Assembly: GCA_023423275.1 (NCBI GenBank)
Contig: JAFAFW010000079.1
Span: 1 to 25,337, forward strand
Direction: 5' to 3'
From: Pseudomonadota bacterium
Lineage (GTDB): Bacteria; Pseudomonadota; Alphaproteobacteria; Rhizobiales; Hyphomicrobiaceae
Length of the DNA stretch: 25,337 bases
Shown: in pieces, positions 7,706 to 15,325 of the stretch
Layout of the letters: each line of letters begins with the position of its first letter
How positions within the stretch are numbered: the stretch's first letter is position 1
The notes under the pieces: model-generated
What the model was told of the DNA's origin: nothing
Databases searched by the model: none
Seen by the model: the letters and a program-made list of their open reading frames with translations, nothing else
Program-made: the position numbers and the translations under genes

Positions 7706-8400
7706 TGCTGCAAGTCGATGCCATCTCCACGTTCTACGGCGAAACCCAGGTGCTGTTCGGGCCGTCCCTGTCGGTTGGTAGCGGCGAGATCGTCGCGTTG
7801 CTGGGTGCGAACGGCGCGGGAAAGACCACGTTGTTGCGCTCGATCCTCGGGCTTACGCCACCGCGCAGTGGTGCGATCAGTTTCGACGGAGCCGCCATCA
7901 CCGCCAGACCGACGCATGAGATCGCGCGGATGGGGATCGGCTGGGTGCCGGATGACCGGCGTGTGTTTCCGAGTTTGTCGGTGGCGAGAAATTTGCAGTT
8001 GGGATTGAAAAAGACGCGGTTTCGCAGATGGACCCTGAACGAGATGTTCGGGATTTTCTCTCCGCTGGAACATCTCATGGCGCGCGATTGTGAAAACCTG
8101 TCGGGCGGTGAAATGCAGATGGTTGCCATTTCGCGGGCATTGCTTGGATCTCCCGGCCTGGTCCTGTTCGATGAACCCAGCCAGGGCCTCGCGCCGAAAA
8201 TCGTTCAGGACGTGATGCGCACCATTCGCCGTTTAAAAAGTGAAGGCATCGCGGCGCTCGTCGTCGAGCAGAATGCGCTGGCGGCACTCGATGTCGCTGA
8301 CCGGGTGTACGTCATGGGCCGCGGCCGGATCGCATATGAAGGACCGGCTGCGGAACTTCGCAGCGATATGGCGCTTCGCACCCGGTTGATCGGAGTGTAG
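7705..8400 (+). CDS. livF: Branched-chain-type ABC ATPase, LivF family
   Basis: This 231-residue ATPase has Walker A (GANGAGKTT), the LivF-type motif GWVPDDRRVFPSLSV, the signature (LSGGEMQMVA) and Walker B (LVLFDEPSQGLAP). VVEQN replaces the usual H-loop sequence, a normal LivF trait. ATG 7705 overlaps the livG stop by one base, which decides the start over the earlier in-frame start-like codon at 7669. It is the partner ATPase of the LivG-type protein. Two bases separate it from the unusual third ATPase gene. Confidence 0.92.
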   Translation: MLQVDAISTFYGETQVLFGPSLSVGSGEIVALLGANGAGKTTLLRSILGLTPPRSGAISFDGAAITARPTHEIARMGIGWVPDDRRVFPSLSVARNLQLGLKKTRFRRWTLNEMFGIFSPLEHLMARDCENLSGGEMQMVAISRALLGSPGLVLFDEPSQGLAPKIVQDVMRTIRRLKSEGIAALVVEQNALAALDVADRVYVMGRGRIAYEGPAAELRSDMALRTRLIGV

Positions 8401-8402
8401 CG

Positions 8403-9035
8403 ATGCAGCCCATGCTCCAGGTCAACCAGGTTGAGAAGGTCTATACGCGGGGCCTGCTGTCACGCCAGCCGACGTTCCGGCTTGCAGCGCATTTCGCGAT
8501 TGAGAGTCCGTGCATCGTCGGGATGATGGGCCCCAACGGGTCCGGCAAGACAACGCTGTTCGAACTGATTACCGGATCCAACGCGCCGACATCGGGCAAC
8601 GTTCTCGTCAACGGCCGCGATATTCATCGCGTGCGCACCGACCAGCGCGACCGTCTCGCCATCCACTATCACCAGTCGTATCAGGTCCGGCACTTCCGGA
8701 CGCTGGTGCCAAACAGCCTGCTGTCGCCCGCAGGATCGGACTATCCGGTCGTACACCTGTTCGATGAGCCGCAGTTCAATACGCAGGACGGTTACATCGG
8801 TTTCATGCTGGATTTTTTCCGCAAACTGCGTGGTGAGGGCCGGTTGGTCTTTCTTTGTGTACACCCGAACGAAAAATTTCATCTTGAGATTTTGTCAGAG
8901 ATCTGTGAGCGGTTCATCTTCGTCAACAAAGGCACCGTGACGCCTCTCAACAGCTACGGCGACGTTATTCAACACCCGCCCGCGCGAGACTATCTGGGTG
9001 CCCTTCTGAATGACGAGCCGGGACAACTGAACTGA
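8403..9035 (+). CDS. Atypical ABC-type ATPase lacking helical subdomain and signature motif
   Basis: This 210-residue protein is coupled to livF (gap of two bases). Walker A is intact (GPNGSGKTT, residues 43-51). A Q-loop-like IHYHQSYQ lies near residue 91, Walker B with Glu (VVHLFDE) at 116-122, and an H-loop His at 154 (LCVHPNE). Only about 30 residues separate the Q-loop from Walker B, against roughly 80 in ordinary transporter ATPases. The missing part is the helical subdomain with LSGGQ, so it cannot form a standard ATP sandwich with LivF or LivG through its own signature. The frame is unbroken and codon use matches the neighbours, so recent decay is not evident. It may be a regulatory subunit, a partner using another protein's signature, or an in-frame deletion derivative. 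Confidence 0.8.
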   Translation: MQPMLQVNQVEKVYTRGLLSRQPTFRLAAHFAIESPCIVGMMGPNGSGKTTLFELITGSNAPTSGNVLVNGRDIHRVRTDQRDRLAIHYHQSYQVRHFRTLVPNSLLSPAGSDYPVVHLFDEPQFNTQDGYIGFMLDFFRKLRGEGRLVFLCVHPNEKFHLEILSEICERFIFVNKGTVTPLNSYGDVIQHPPARDYLGALLNDEPGQLN

Positions 9036-9049
9036 AGAGAGATGCTCAG

Positions 9050-10054
9050 ATGACCAAGCCAGCTCTGAGAGCCGCTGTAATCGGCGCGGGGATGATCAGC
9101 CTCTATCACCTGCGTGCGTGGCAGAAGACCGGCGTCCCCATCGTCGCAATTTGTGACATCGATGGACAGCGTGCGGCGGCCCGGGCCGCCGAGTTCGGCA
9201 TTGAGCGCGTTTACTCCGATCCTCATCAGCTTTTCGCGGACGGTGGCTTTGATCTCGTCGACATCGCAACCTCGGTCGATTCGCATGGTCCATTGACTCT
9301 GCGGGCCGCGGACGCCGGCGTTCACATCATGCTCCAGAAGCCGATGACATCGACCGTCGCTGAGGCGGAAGCTCTTGTGCGCGACGTCGGCGACCGCGTG
9401 CGCTTCATGGTGCATGAGAATTATCGGTATCGCCCGCACTACATGACGGTGCGTCGCTGGATTGATGAGGGACGTATCGGCGAGCCCCGCCACGCGGTCA
9501 TCGCCGTGCGTGGATCGGGCTTATGCCCGCGCGAAGGCACGGTTCCGTTTCTGATCGAGCGTCAGCCCTATCTGACCGGATTCCGGCGCAATCTCGTTTT
9601 CGAAACCATGATCCACCACCTCGATGTGCTGCGCCTCATTGCGGGGCCCCTGCGTGTCGTCGCGGCGCGGTTGAACCGGCTTGCGGAAGGTCTGCCCGGC
9701 GAGGATACGGCGTCGATCCTGCTCGAAAATCCGAACGGGTTGATCGCGTTTGCCGACGGATGCATTTGCGCGCCCGGCTATCCGCAATTGCACGGCGACC
9801 GCTTTGAAGTCATCGGCACCAAAGGAACGTTGGTCATGGACCTCGATAGAGTTTTCATGGCCGGCCAGGAGCAGGACGCCGAAAAGGTGGATCTTGTCGG
9901 GCGCTATCAGGAAAGCTTCGATTACGCGATCAGTCATTTCGTAAAGTGTATCGAGACCGGTGCTCCGTTCGAAACGGATCGCATCGACAACCTCGAAACA
10001 CTGCGCCTGATGGAAGATGTTTATCGCGCGGCGGGGGTCGAGGTTACGCCATGA
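9050..10054 (+). CDS. Gfo/Idh/MocA family NAD(P)-dependent oxidoreductase
   Basis: This 334-residue enzyme has an N-terminal Rossmann fold (AVIGAGMIS, residues 9-17; ICDIDGQRA with the Asp that favours NAD). The family's catalytic Lys lies in QKP (96-98, where EKP is usual). The C-terminal alpha/beta domain carries NYRYRPHY and ETMIHHLDVLR (about 185-195), where the active-site His and Asp sit. Members oxidise sugars, inositols and related polyols. A GAAGAGAG ribosome site precedes ATG 9050. It lies 14 bases after the third ATPase and overlaps the SDR gene, so it probably acts on the imported compound or its product. Confidence 0.88.
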   Translation: MTKPALRAAVIGAGMISLYHLRAWQKTGVPIVAICDIDGQRAAARAAEFGIERVYSDPHQLFADGGFDLVDIATSVDSHGPLTLRAADAGVHIMLQKPMTSTVAEAEALVRDVGDRVRFMVHENYRYRPHYMTVRRWIDEGRIGEPRHAVIAVRGSGLCPREGTVPFLIERQPYLTGFRRNLVFETMIHHLDVLRLIAGPLRVVAARLNRLAEGLPGEDTASILLENPNGLIAFADGCICAPGYPQLHGDRFEVIGTKGTLVMDLDRVFMAGQEQDAEKVDLVGRYQESFDYAISHFVKCIETGAPFETDRIDNLETLRLMEDVYRAAGVEVTP

Positions 10055-10878
10055 CGGTCCAGGTTGAAGGCGAGCGGCTGACGCCGAGGATCGATGTCGG
10101 TCTCATCGACTCGCTGTTTTCGATCTCGGGGCTGCACGCCTTCATTCCTGGCGGTTACGGCGCACTCGGCGAGGCGATCGCCTGGGCGATGGCGCGTCAT
10201 GGAGCGCGCGTCACCATTGCAGGCCCCACGCTTTCGCGCGCCGAAGCGTTGGCGGACGCGATCGAGGCGAGTGGCAGTGTCGCGAAAGGACTGCACATCG
10301 ACGCCAGCCGCGTCGACTCCATCCGGTCATGTGTCGATGCAGCCGTCGATGTCGGCGGGCCGATCGACGTTCTGGTGAACTGTGTCGGCATCCAGCGCGA
10401 GCAGAGCCTGCTGGATGTCACCGAAGAGGTCTTCGACGAGGTTTACCGTACGAACCTCAAGTCGGCGATGTTTCTGTCGCAGGCAGTTGCACGTCACCAG
10501 ATCGAGGCTGGCAAAAGGGGACGCCACATCCACCTGTTGTCCGTGCGCTCTCAATTGGCGCTGCGGGCGCGCGGGTATTCAGCCTACTGCGCCACTAAGG
10601 GCGGCTTGGCGATGCTGGTGAAGCAGCATGCGATGGAGCTGGCGCCATACAACATCACCGTGAATGGTGTGGCGCCGACGTTCATCCAGTCCGATCGTAT
10701 CCGCCCGCATCTTGAGCGTGAGGCGTTCAAGCGATTCATTCTTGAGCGCAATCCTTTGGGCCGGATCGGCGAGCCACTCGAAGTGGCCGGCCAGGTGATC
10801 ATGCTTGCGGCCCCAGCCGGGAGCTATATGACGGGACAGATCATTTTCATTGATGGTGGTGTCACGGCAAGCCAGTAG
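10051..10878 (+). CDS. Short-chain dehydrogenase/reductase
   Basis: This 275-residue classical SDR has a nucleotide-binding GGYGALG motif (34-40), NCVG (110-113), a catalytic Ser (LLSVRS, Ser164) and YCATK (Tyr179, Lys183), so the tetrad Asn-Ser-Tyr-Lys is complete. About 25 extra residues precede the first strand. The C-terminal GSYMTGQIIFIDGG is typical. ATG 10051 overlaps the stop of the Gfo/Idh gene (ATGA); the open frame further upstream is a shadow. Together the two dehydrogenases suggest consecutive oxidation steps or an oxidation and a reduction on one substrate. It is the last gene of the operon. Confidence 0.88.
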   Translation: MTVQVEGERLTPRIDVGLIDSLFSISGLHAFIPGGYGALGEAIAWAMARHGARVTIAGPTLSRAEALADAIEASGSVAKGLHIDASRVDSIRSCVDAAVDVGGPIDVLVNCVGIQREQSLLDVTEEVFDEVYRTNLKSAMFLSQAVARHQIEAGKRGRHIHLLSVRSQLALRARGYSAYCATKGGLAMLVKQHAMELAPYNITVNGVAPTFIQSDRIRPHLEREAFKRFILERNPLGRIGEPLEVAGQVIMLAAPAGSYMTGQIIFIDGGVTASQ

Positions 10879-11033
10879 CTTTGCGGTGGTCTTTTCGAAG
10901 ATTTTGGGGTGCCTTGGCGAACTGGGGCCGATCGTGGCGCGCGCCGGAGGCCGTCTCCAGAAAGATATATTGGTTCAGCATCCTGATCCGGCGTGCTGCA
11001 CCTACCTGAAGATCGAGGCTCTGATCACGGGTT

Positions 11034-11064
11034 GAGATGGGAGCGAGAAGAGTCTCGTCATCTC
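11034..11064. terminator. Hairpin between convergent genes, possible bidirectional terminator
   Basis: GAGATG pairs with CATCTC, and inside it CGAGA pairs with TCTCG, with an asymmetric internal loop and a 4-base apical loop. It lies between the SDR gene and the oppositely read M24 gene. No long T-run follows on either strand, so termination is inferred mainly from position. The rest of the gap (10879-11033) holds nothing recognisable. Confidence 0.45.
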
Positions 11065-11095
11065 ACTAATCCGCCGCGCCCGAGGTATATCTGGC

Positions 11096-12250
11096 CTACT
11101 TGACGATCAGGTCACGACTCATCCGCGATAGCAGTTCGCAACCGTCATTCGTAACGAGGACATTGTCGATCAATCGCGCACCAAGCTTCTCCTCTCCGAG
11201 AAACACGGGCGGCTCTATCGTCACCACCATTCCGGCTTCGAGCCTGTACGTGCTGCCGCCGAATATGTGGATCGGCTCGCCCCAAGTTGGTGGGAAGCCG
11301 GGCGCGAGACCGTAACCGGATGTGTGCACGCGCCCGTGACCCAGCCCCGCATCCTCAATAACCCGCTTGGCGGCCTCGTGTGGAACCACAGCGGGCACGC
11401 CAGCGCGGATCTCAGCGATGCAAACGTCGCACGCCCGCCGCACGAGTTCATGGAGTTCGCGCATTCGCGCTGTGGGCGTACCAAGACAGAACTGTCGGCC
11501 GATTGTCGATGTGTAGCGGCGGAATGCAGAGCCATACTCGATGTTGCCGAAATCGCCGTTGCGCAGAATGCGCTCGGTTGGTGCGCCATGGCTGAAGCAT
11601 GCGCGTTCCCCGGAGACGAGGTTAAGGGTGCTCGCCGCAATGCCGCTGCCACGCGACAGCAGTGCGTCATAGACCTTTCCGGCAAGCGCGAGCTCCGATT
11701 GGCCGGGCACCAGCGCCTCGGTGAAAACGTTCATCGCGGCATCGGCAATGCGGCTGCTTTCTCGGATGTAGGCCAATTCCGCCGGTGATTTCACGAGGGT
11801 CAGATCGTGAATGAGCGCGCTCGGTTCCGCGATGAGTGCAGGACCCAAAACGTCGCGCAACTGAAGATAGTGATAAGGGTGCAGATAATAGGCTGGCACT
11901 TCGATGCCGACGCGCGCCTTCAGCAATCCGTAGTGTTCGGCCAATTTCGCGAATGCGGCGACAGGATCATCAGGTTCGCCACCGCCCCACGGGATGACTT
12001 CGTCAACCAGGGCATCTACAAGAAATTCGTTGGTTTCGCCGTCACGTGTCAGCACAATGATCGGACCAGTCTTGGCCGAAACCAGGAGGCACTGAAACTC
12101 CTGATAGCTCTTGGCATCCGAGCCCGTCAGCCACCGGATCGAGACAGGATGGAACAGGACCATCCATTCCAACCCTGCCGCTGCGATTGCGGCACGCGTA
12201 CGCGATCGTCGCGTCGCAAATTCCTCGGCGGTGAAATCGTGCTTCGACAT
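11096..12250 (-). CDS. Creatinase-fold M24 hydrolase, EutD/DoeA (ectoine hydrolase)-like
   Basis: This 384-residue protein has the creatinase N-domain (about 8-145, including IRWLTGSDAKSYQEF) and the M24 pita-bread domain (about 160-375). The five canonical metal ligands Asp-Asp-His-Glu-Glu read Glu238, Thr249, Tyr313, Glu346 and Ile361, so the di-metal site is gone, as expected for creatinase-like enzymes that work without metal. The GFPPTWGEP segment (318-326) resembles the GYPPDWGE stretch I recall from ectoine hydrolases, and Glu238 aligns with the Glu of that family. The likely role is cytoplasmic ring opening or amide hydrolysis of the imported solute. ATG 12250 (MSKHDF) fits the family start better than the upstream codon at 12298. 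It is the last gene of the transporter operon. Confidence 0.8.
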   Translation of the reverse strand: MSKHDFTAEEFATRRSRTRAAIAAAGLEWMVLFHPVSIRWLTGSDAKSYQEFQCLLVSAKTGPIIVLTRDGETNEFLVDALVDEVIPWGGGEPDDPVAAFAKLAEHYGLLKARVGIEVPAYYLHPYHYLQLRDVLGPALIAEPSALIHDLTLVKSPAELAYIRESSRIADAAMNVFTEALVPGQSELALAGKVYDALLSRGSGIAASTLNLVSGERACFSHGAPTERILRNGDFGNIEYGSAFRRYTSTIGRQFCLGTPTARMRELHELVRRACDVCIAEIRAGVPAVVPHEAAKRVIEDAGLGHGRVHTSGYGLAPGFPPTWGEPIHIFGGSTYRLEAGMVVTIEPPVFLGEEKLGARLIDNVLVTNDGCELLSRMSRDLIVK

Positions 12251-12275
12251 TGCAACGTCTCTTTTGCGGAATTTA

Positions 12276-12295
12276 GGGCGGACAGACGCCCGCCC
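12276..12295 (-). promoter_or_regulatory. Stem-loop between binding-protein and hydrolase genes
   Basis: GGGCGG pairs with CCGCCC across an 8-base loop in the 60-base gap after the binding-protein stop. No clear T-run follows on the minus strand. It is likely an mRNA 3'-end stabiliser or partial terminator. Confidence 0.5.
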
Positions 12296-12310
12296 CAAAA
12301 CAAACTCAGC

Positions 12311-13102
12311 TTAGAGAGCTGGTAGCGGGCGCATCGGTCCACCCAGCCACTTCTTATGCAGCTCGTCGAGATCGCCGTTGAGTGTGCTCTGGAAGATGAA
12401 GGTATCGAGCCAGCGCAGCAGGTTATGCTCACCCATCCGGATGGTGACGTGCGCGGGGGCGCGGCGCAGAGCGAATTTGAAGTCGAATTCCTTGTTCGGA
12501 TTCTTTTTTGCCAGCTCGACGACGACAACGCTGTTGGCTGCGAGATACTTGGCCTGGCCAGAAAGATACGCCTGCACTGCTGTGGCATTGTCTTCCGTGC
12601 GCATGATATCGGCCTTCGGATTGGCCGCCGTCAGCACAAGGTCCTCGGTGGTGCCCTTGGCGACGCTAACCTTGCCTTTCAAATCCGTCGCCGTCTTCAC
12701 CTCTTCGCCCTTGGGGCCGTAAACCGCGAGCGACGTGTCGGCATACGGTGCGCTGTACATCACCTGCCGCGCGCGCTCGGCGGTAATCGACATGGCCGCG
12801 ATGTTCATGTCCGCTTTATCCGTCAGCAGATGCGGGATCCGGCTGGCAGCGGGAACTGGCACCAGCTCCAATTTCACGCCCAATGCCTTGGCGACGAGGT
12901 TTGCCATGTCGATATCAAAGCCCTCCAGCTCGCGATTGGCGTTCTGAGAGCCAAAAGGCGGAACGTCCGCAAACACCAGAACACGCACGACGCCCTTCGA
13001 TACGATATCGGCGAGCTTGTCCGCGCGCGCCTCTGTTTGTCCCATCACACCGACGGCAAGCACGCAGGCCAGCCCGAGAATGCTCTTGCGCAACCACGTC
13101 AT
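12311..13102 (-). CDS. Polar amino acid-type ABC substrate-binding protein (EhuB-like position)
   Basis: This 263-residue periplasmic binding protein belongs to the SBP_bac_3 family. It has a Sec signal (about 1-28, ending EARA) and then DKLADIVSKGVVRVLV, the family opening. GFDIDMANLVAKALG and the YSAPYADTSLAVYG segment are typical ligand-cleft regions. ATG 13102 has a strong AAGGAGGG site. It is a close paralogue of the protein at 18214-19008; both end in HKKxLGxPMxPLPxL. It lies between the ATPase and the EutD-like hydrolase, so the ligand is probably the hydrolase's substrate, an ectoine-like or other small zwitterion. Confidence 0.88.
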   Translation of the reverse strand: MTWLRKSILGLACVLAVGVMGQTEARADKLADIVSKGVVRVLVFADVPPFGSQNANRELEGFDIDMANLVAKALGVKLELVPVPAASRIPHLLTDKADMNIAAMSITAERARQVMYSAPYADTSLAVYGPKGEEVKTATDLKGKVSVAKGTTEDLVLTAANPKADIMRTEDNATAVQAYLSGQAKYLAANSVVVVELAKKNPNKEFDFKFALRRAPAHVTIRMGEHNLLRWLDTFIFQSTLNGDLDELHKKWLGGPMRPLPAL

Positions 13103-13125
13103 TGATACCCTCCTTCACGCCATTT

Positions 13126-13857
13126 TTAATGAAGCACTGCACTGAGAAACGTCGATAGCTCCGGTGTCCTAGGATTCGCCAGAATGTCGGATGCCGCTCC
13201 GCTTTCCCAGATTTTCCCGCGATGCATGAAGATCGCACGCGAGCCGACACGACGGGCGAAACCCATTTCGTGCGTCACGAGCGCCATCGTCATTCCGGAA
13301 CCGGCCATCTCCTCGATGACTTTGAGAACCTCGCCCGTCAGCTCGGGATCGAGCGCGGCCGTGATTTCATCGAACAGCATCAGCTTCGGTTGCATGGCGA
13401 GCGATCGCGCAATGGCAACCCGCTGCTGTTGCCCGCCGGAGAGCTGGTGCGGGTAAGCGTCGAGCTTCTCCTCGAGACCGACGCGGCGCAGCACATTGCG
13501 TGCAATCTCGCGTGCCTGTTCCGTCGGAATGCCTTTCACGACGGTCGGCGCCAGCATAATGTTGCGCGCCACCGAGAGATGCGGAAACAGATTGTAACTT
13601 TGAAAAACAATCCCGACGTGCTGGCGCAGCTTGCGGAGATCGGTGCTGGGATCGTTGACGCGTACACCGTCAACCACGATCGAGCCAGCCTGAATCGGTT
13701 CCAGCCCATTGATACAGCGCAGCAGCGTGCTTTTTCCCGATCCGGAGCGACCGATGATGGAGACCGTTTCGCCGGCCGCGATGTTCAGTGAAACATCATC
13801 GAGAACCGTGATGTCGCCAAATCGCTTGGTGACGCCGTTGATTTCAACCAGCGACAT
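13126..13857 (-). CDS. Polar amino acid-type ABC ATPase (GlnQ/EhuA family)
   Basis: This 243-residue ATPase has Walker A (GRSGSGKST), a Q-loop (GIVFQSYNLFPHLSV), the signature (LSGGQQQRVAIARS), Walker B (LMLFDEITAALDPE, with Ile where Pro is usual) and an H-loop (THEMGF). All catalytic residues are present. It overlaps the upstream permease by 14 bases and ends 23 bases before the binding-protein gene. It should form the homodimer that drives the two PAAT permeases encoded immediately upstream. Confidence 0.92.
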   Translation of the reverse strand: MSLVEINGVTKRFGDITVLDDVSLNIAAGETVSIIGRSGSGKSTLLRCINGLEPIQAGSIVVDGVRVNDPSTDLRKLRQHVGIVFQSYNLFPHLSVARNIMLAPTVVKGIPTEQAREIARNVLRRVGLEEKLDAYPHQLSGGQQQRVAIARSLAMQPKLMLFDEITAALDPELTGEVLKVIEEMAGSGMTMALVTHEMGFARRVGSRAIFMHRGKIWESGAASDILANPRTPELSTFLSAVLH

Positions 13858-14494
13858 TGAGCCTCCGCTCCAAGATGCGGCTCCACTGGGTCAGCGGGAA
13901 GCACATGAGGAAATAAAGAGAGGCAACGACCATGTAGACCGTGAACGGCTGGAACGTCGAGGCGGTCGTCAACTGCCCCTCTCGCGTCAGCTCAACAAAG
14001 CCGATGGTTGCCGCCAGCGACGTGTTCTTGATCAGCTGCACAAGGAAACCGATGGTCGGCGGTATGGCGACACGAATAGCCTGGGGAACGATAACGTAGC
14101 GCAACTGCTGTAGGTAACCGAGCCCGAGAGATCCGCCTGCCTCCCATTGTGTTTTGGGTATCGACTGCAATGCGCCACGCCAGATTTCTCCGAGGAAAGC
14201 CCCGGCATAAACCGAGAACGCTACGCCAGCCGCAATCCATGGCAGCACGGGCAACCCGAAAATCGGCAAGCCAAAGAACAGGATAAACAGCAGTACAAGC
14301 AGTGGCGTTCCCTGTATGATCTGGATGTAGCAAACAGCTACTGCGCGCAGGATACCTAGATTTGAGACGCGCATGATGGCGACTAGCAATCCGATCAAAC
14401 TGCCGCCAGCAAATGCCGCGAGCGTCAGCAAAACTGTCCATCGCAGCGCCGCGAGCAGGAACAGAAGATCGATGGTGCCGAATTGTCTGATCAT
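13844..14494 (-). CDS. Polar amino acid-type ABC permease (EhuD-like position)
   Basis: This 216-residue membrane protein of the HisM/GlnP family has about five hydrophobic segments. YIQIIQGTPLLVLLFILFFG is the standard family segment, and GEIWRGALQSIPKTQWEAGGSLGL (14109-14180) is the EAA coupling loop that docks on the ATPase. ATG 14494 overlaps the stop of the preceding permease gene by four bases (ATGA). Together with that permease it should form the heterodimeric channel. Confidence 0.9.
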   Translation of the reverse strand: MIRQFGTIDLLFLLAALRWTVLLTLAAFAGGSLIGLLVAIMRVSNLGILRAVAVCYIQIIQGTPLLVLLFILFFGLPIFGLPVLPWIAAGVAFSVYAGAFLGEIWRGALQSIPKTQWEAGGSLGLGYLQQLRYVIVPQAIRVAIPPTIGFLVQLIKNTSLAATIGFVELTREGQLTTASTFQPFTVYMVVASLYFLMCFPLTQWSRILERRLNVAG

Positions 14495-15153
14495 CGCCGG
14501 TCAAACACCACTTTGTAGATGACGGCGAAAAAGGCGCGCAGCATCAGCGCCAAGACGAGGTAGAGCACGCCGATGACGGTATAGACTTCGAAATCGCGAA
14601 ATGTGCGGGACTGAATGATTGAAGCGGCGTGAAACAGATCGGACACCGAAATCTGCGACGCAATACTGGTCGCCAGCATCAGCAGCACGAACTGGCTGGC
14701 GAGCGCCGGATACATCATCTTCAGCGATGGCATCAAAATGATGTAGCGGAACACCTGAAAACCGGAGAGTCCGAGTGAATGCCCAGCTTCAATCTGCGAT
14801 TTCGGAATGGCCTGCAGACCGGCGCGCACAATTTCCGTCGAGTACGCACCAAGATTGACCGTGAAACTGAGAATTGCCGCCGTAAGCGCATCGAGGCGGA
14901 TACCGAGACTTGGCAATCCAAAAAATATAATAAAGAGCTGAACGAGTAGCGGTGTGTTGCGGATGACTTCGACATACGTTGCAATGGTGGCGCGCACCGG
15001 CGCTGGACCATAAACCCTGCCGGCGGCACAGATGATGCCAATCATGAGGCCGAACACCATCGTCACCACCGAAAGGTGCAGGGTCGTCGCCAGTCCTTCC
15101 ATGATGAAGTCCCAGGACGCGAAGACGTCCCGGAACTGAAACTTGTAGGTCAC
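14491..15153 (-). CDS. Polar amino acid-type ABC permease (EhuC-like position)
   Basis: This 220-residue membrane protein of the same family is the first gene of the leftward operon. YVEVIRNTPLLVQLFIIFFG and the EAA loop with STEIVRAGLQAIPKSQIEAG are the diagnostic segments. I place the start at GTG 15153 (VTYKFQFRDV), because the hydrophobic core begins soon after and a GAGG lies upstream. The frame is open to 15240, but that extension is Arg-rich and unlike family N-termini. The promoter proposed at 15264-15293 lies about 110-140 bases upstream. Confidence 0.88.
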   Translation of the reverse strand: MTYKFQFRDVFASWDFIMEGLATTLHLSVVTMVFGLMIGIICAAGRVYGPAPVRATIATYVEVIRNTPLLVQLFIIFFGLPSLGIRLDALTAAILSFTVNLGAYSTEIVRAGLQAIPKSQIEAGHSLGLSGFQVFRYIILMPSLKMMYPALASQFVLLMLATSIASQISVSDLFHAASIIQSRTFRDFEVYTVIGVLYLVLALMLRAFFAVIYKVVFDRR

Positions 15154-15263
15154 GGACGCCTCATGACGTTTCCGCACGCCTTCTTCGCGTCTGTCGCAAC
15201 CGCCCCTCCGGCGATGGCCGAACATCCAGCCATGCGACAACCTCCCATTTCACATTTTATGAA

Positions 15264-15293
15264 AGACTAAGGTAGGTTTGCCTATGCAGTCAA
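15264..15293 (-). promoter_or_regulatory. Leftward promoter of the transporter-hydrolase operon
   Basis: On the minus strand TTGACT (15288-15293) and TAGTCT (15264-15269) are separated by 18 bases, a plausible sigma-70 arrangement. The -35 box lies within a 36-base element repeated upstream of the second operon, with the same spacing to its -10. The conserved sequence continues about 19 bases upstream of the -35, where an activator would bind. The IclR regulator gene starts just beyond on the other strand. Confidence 0.55.
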
Positions 15294-15312
15294 GCTTCGC
15301 CAATGAAGCAAT
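15277..15312. repeat. 36-base regulatory repeat, copy 1
   Basis: This copy matches 19162-19197 at 33 of 36 positions and in the same orientation. It contains the shared blocks CTATGCAGTCAAG and GCCAATGAAGCAAT. It overlaps the -35 of the leftward promoter and ends 13 bases before the IclR start codon, so it could also serve autoregulation. Binding by the IclR protein is an inference. Confidence 0.75.
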
Positions 15313-15325
15313 ATGGAGAAACGAC

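Noticed and set aside
10850..11035. 61-residue frame after the SDR gene
   Set aside because: It starts within the SDR gene, has no ribosome site and no protein-like pattern.
12356..13105. 249-residue open frame opposite the first binding-protein gene
   Set aside because: It is an antisense shadow, rich in His and Arg with no domain, created by high GC at third positions.
13121..13145. Possible third copy of the 36-bp element (AATGAAGCAC)
   Set aside because: Only about nine bases match and they fall in the 3' end of the ATPase gene; no -35 or -10 accompanies them.
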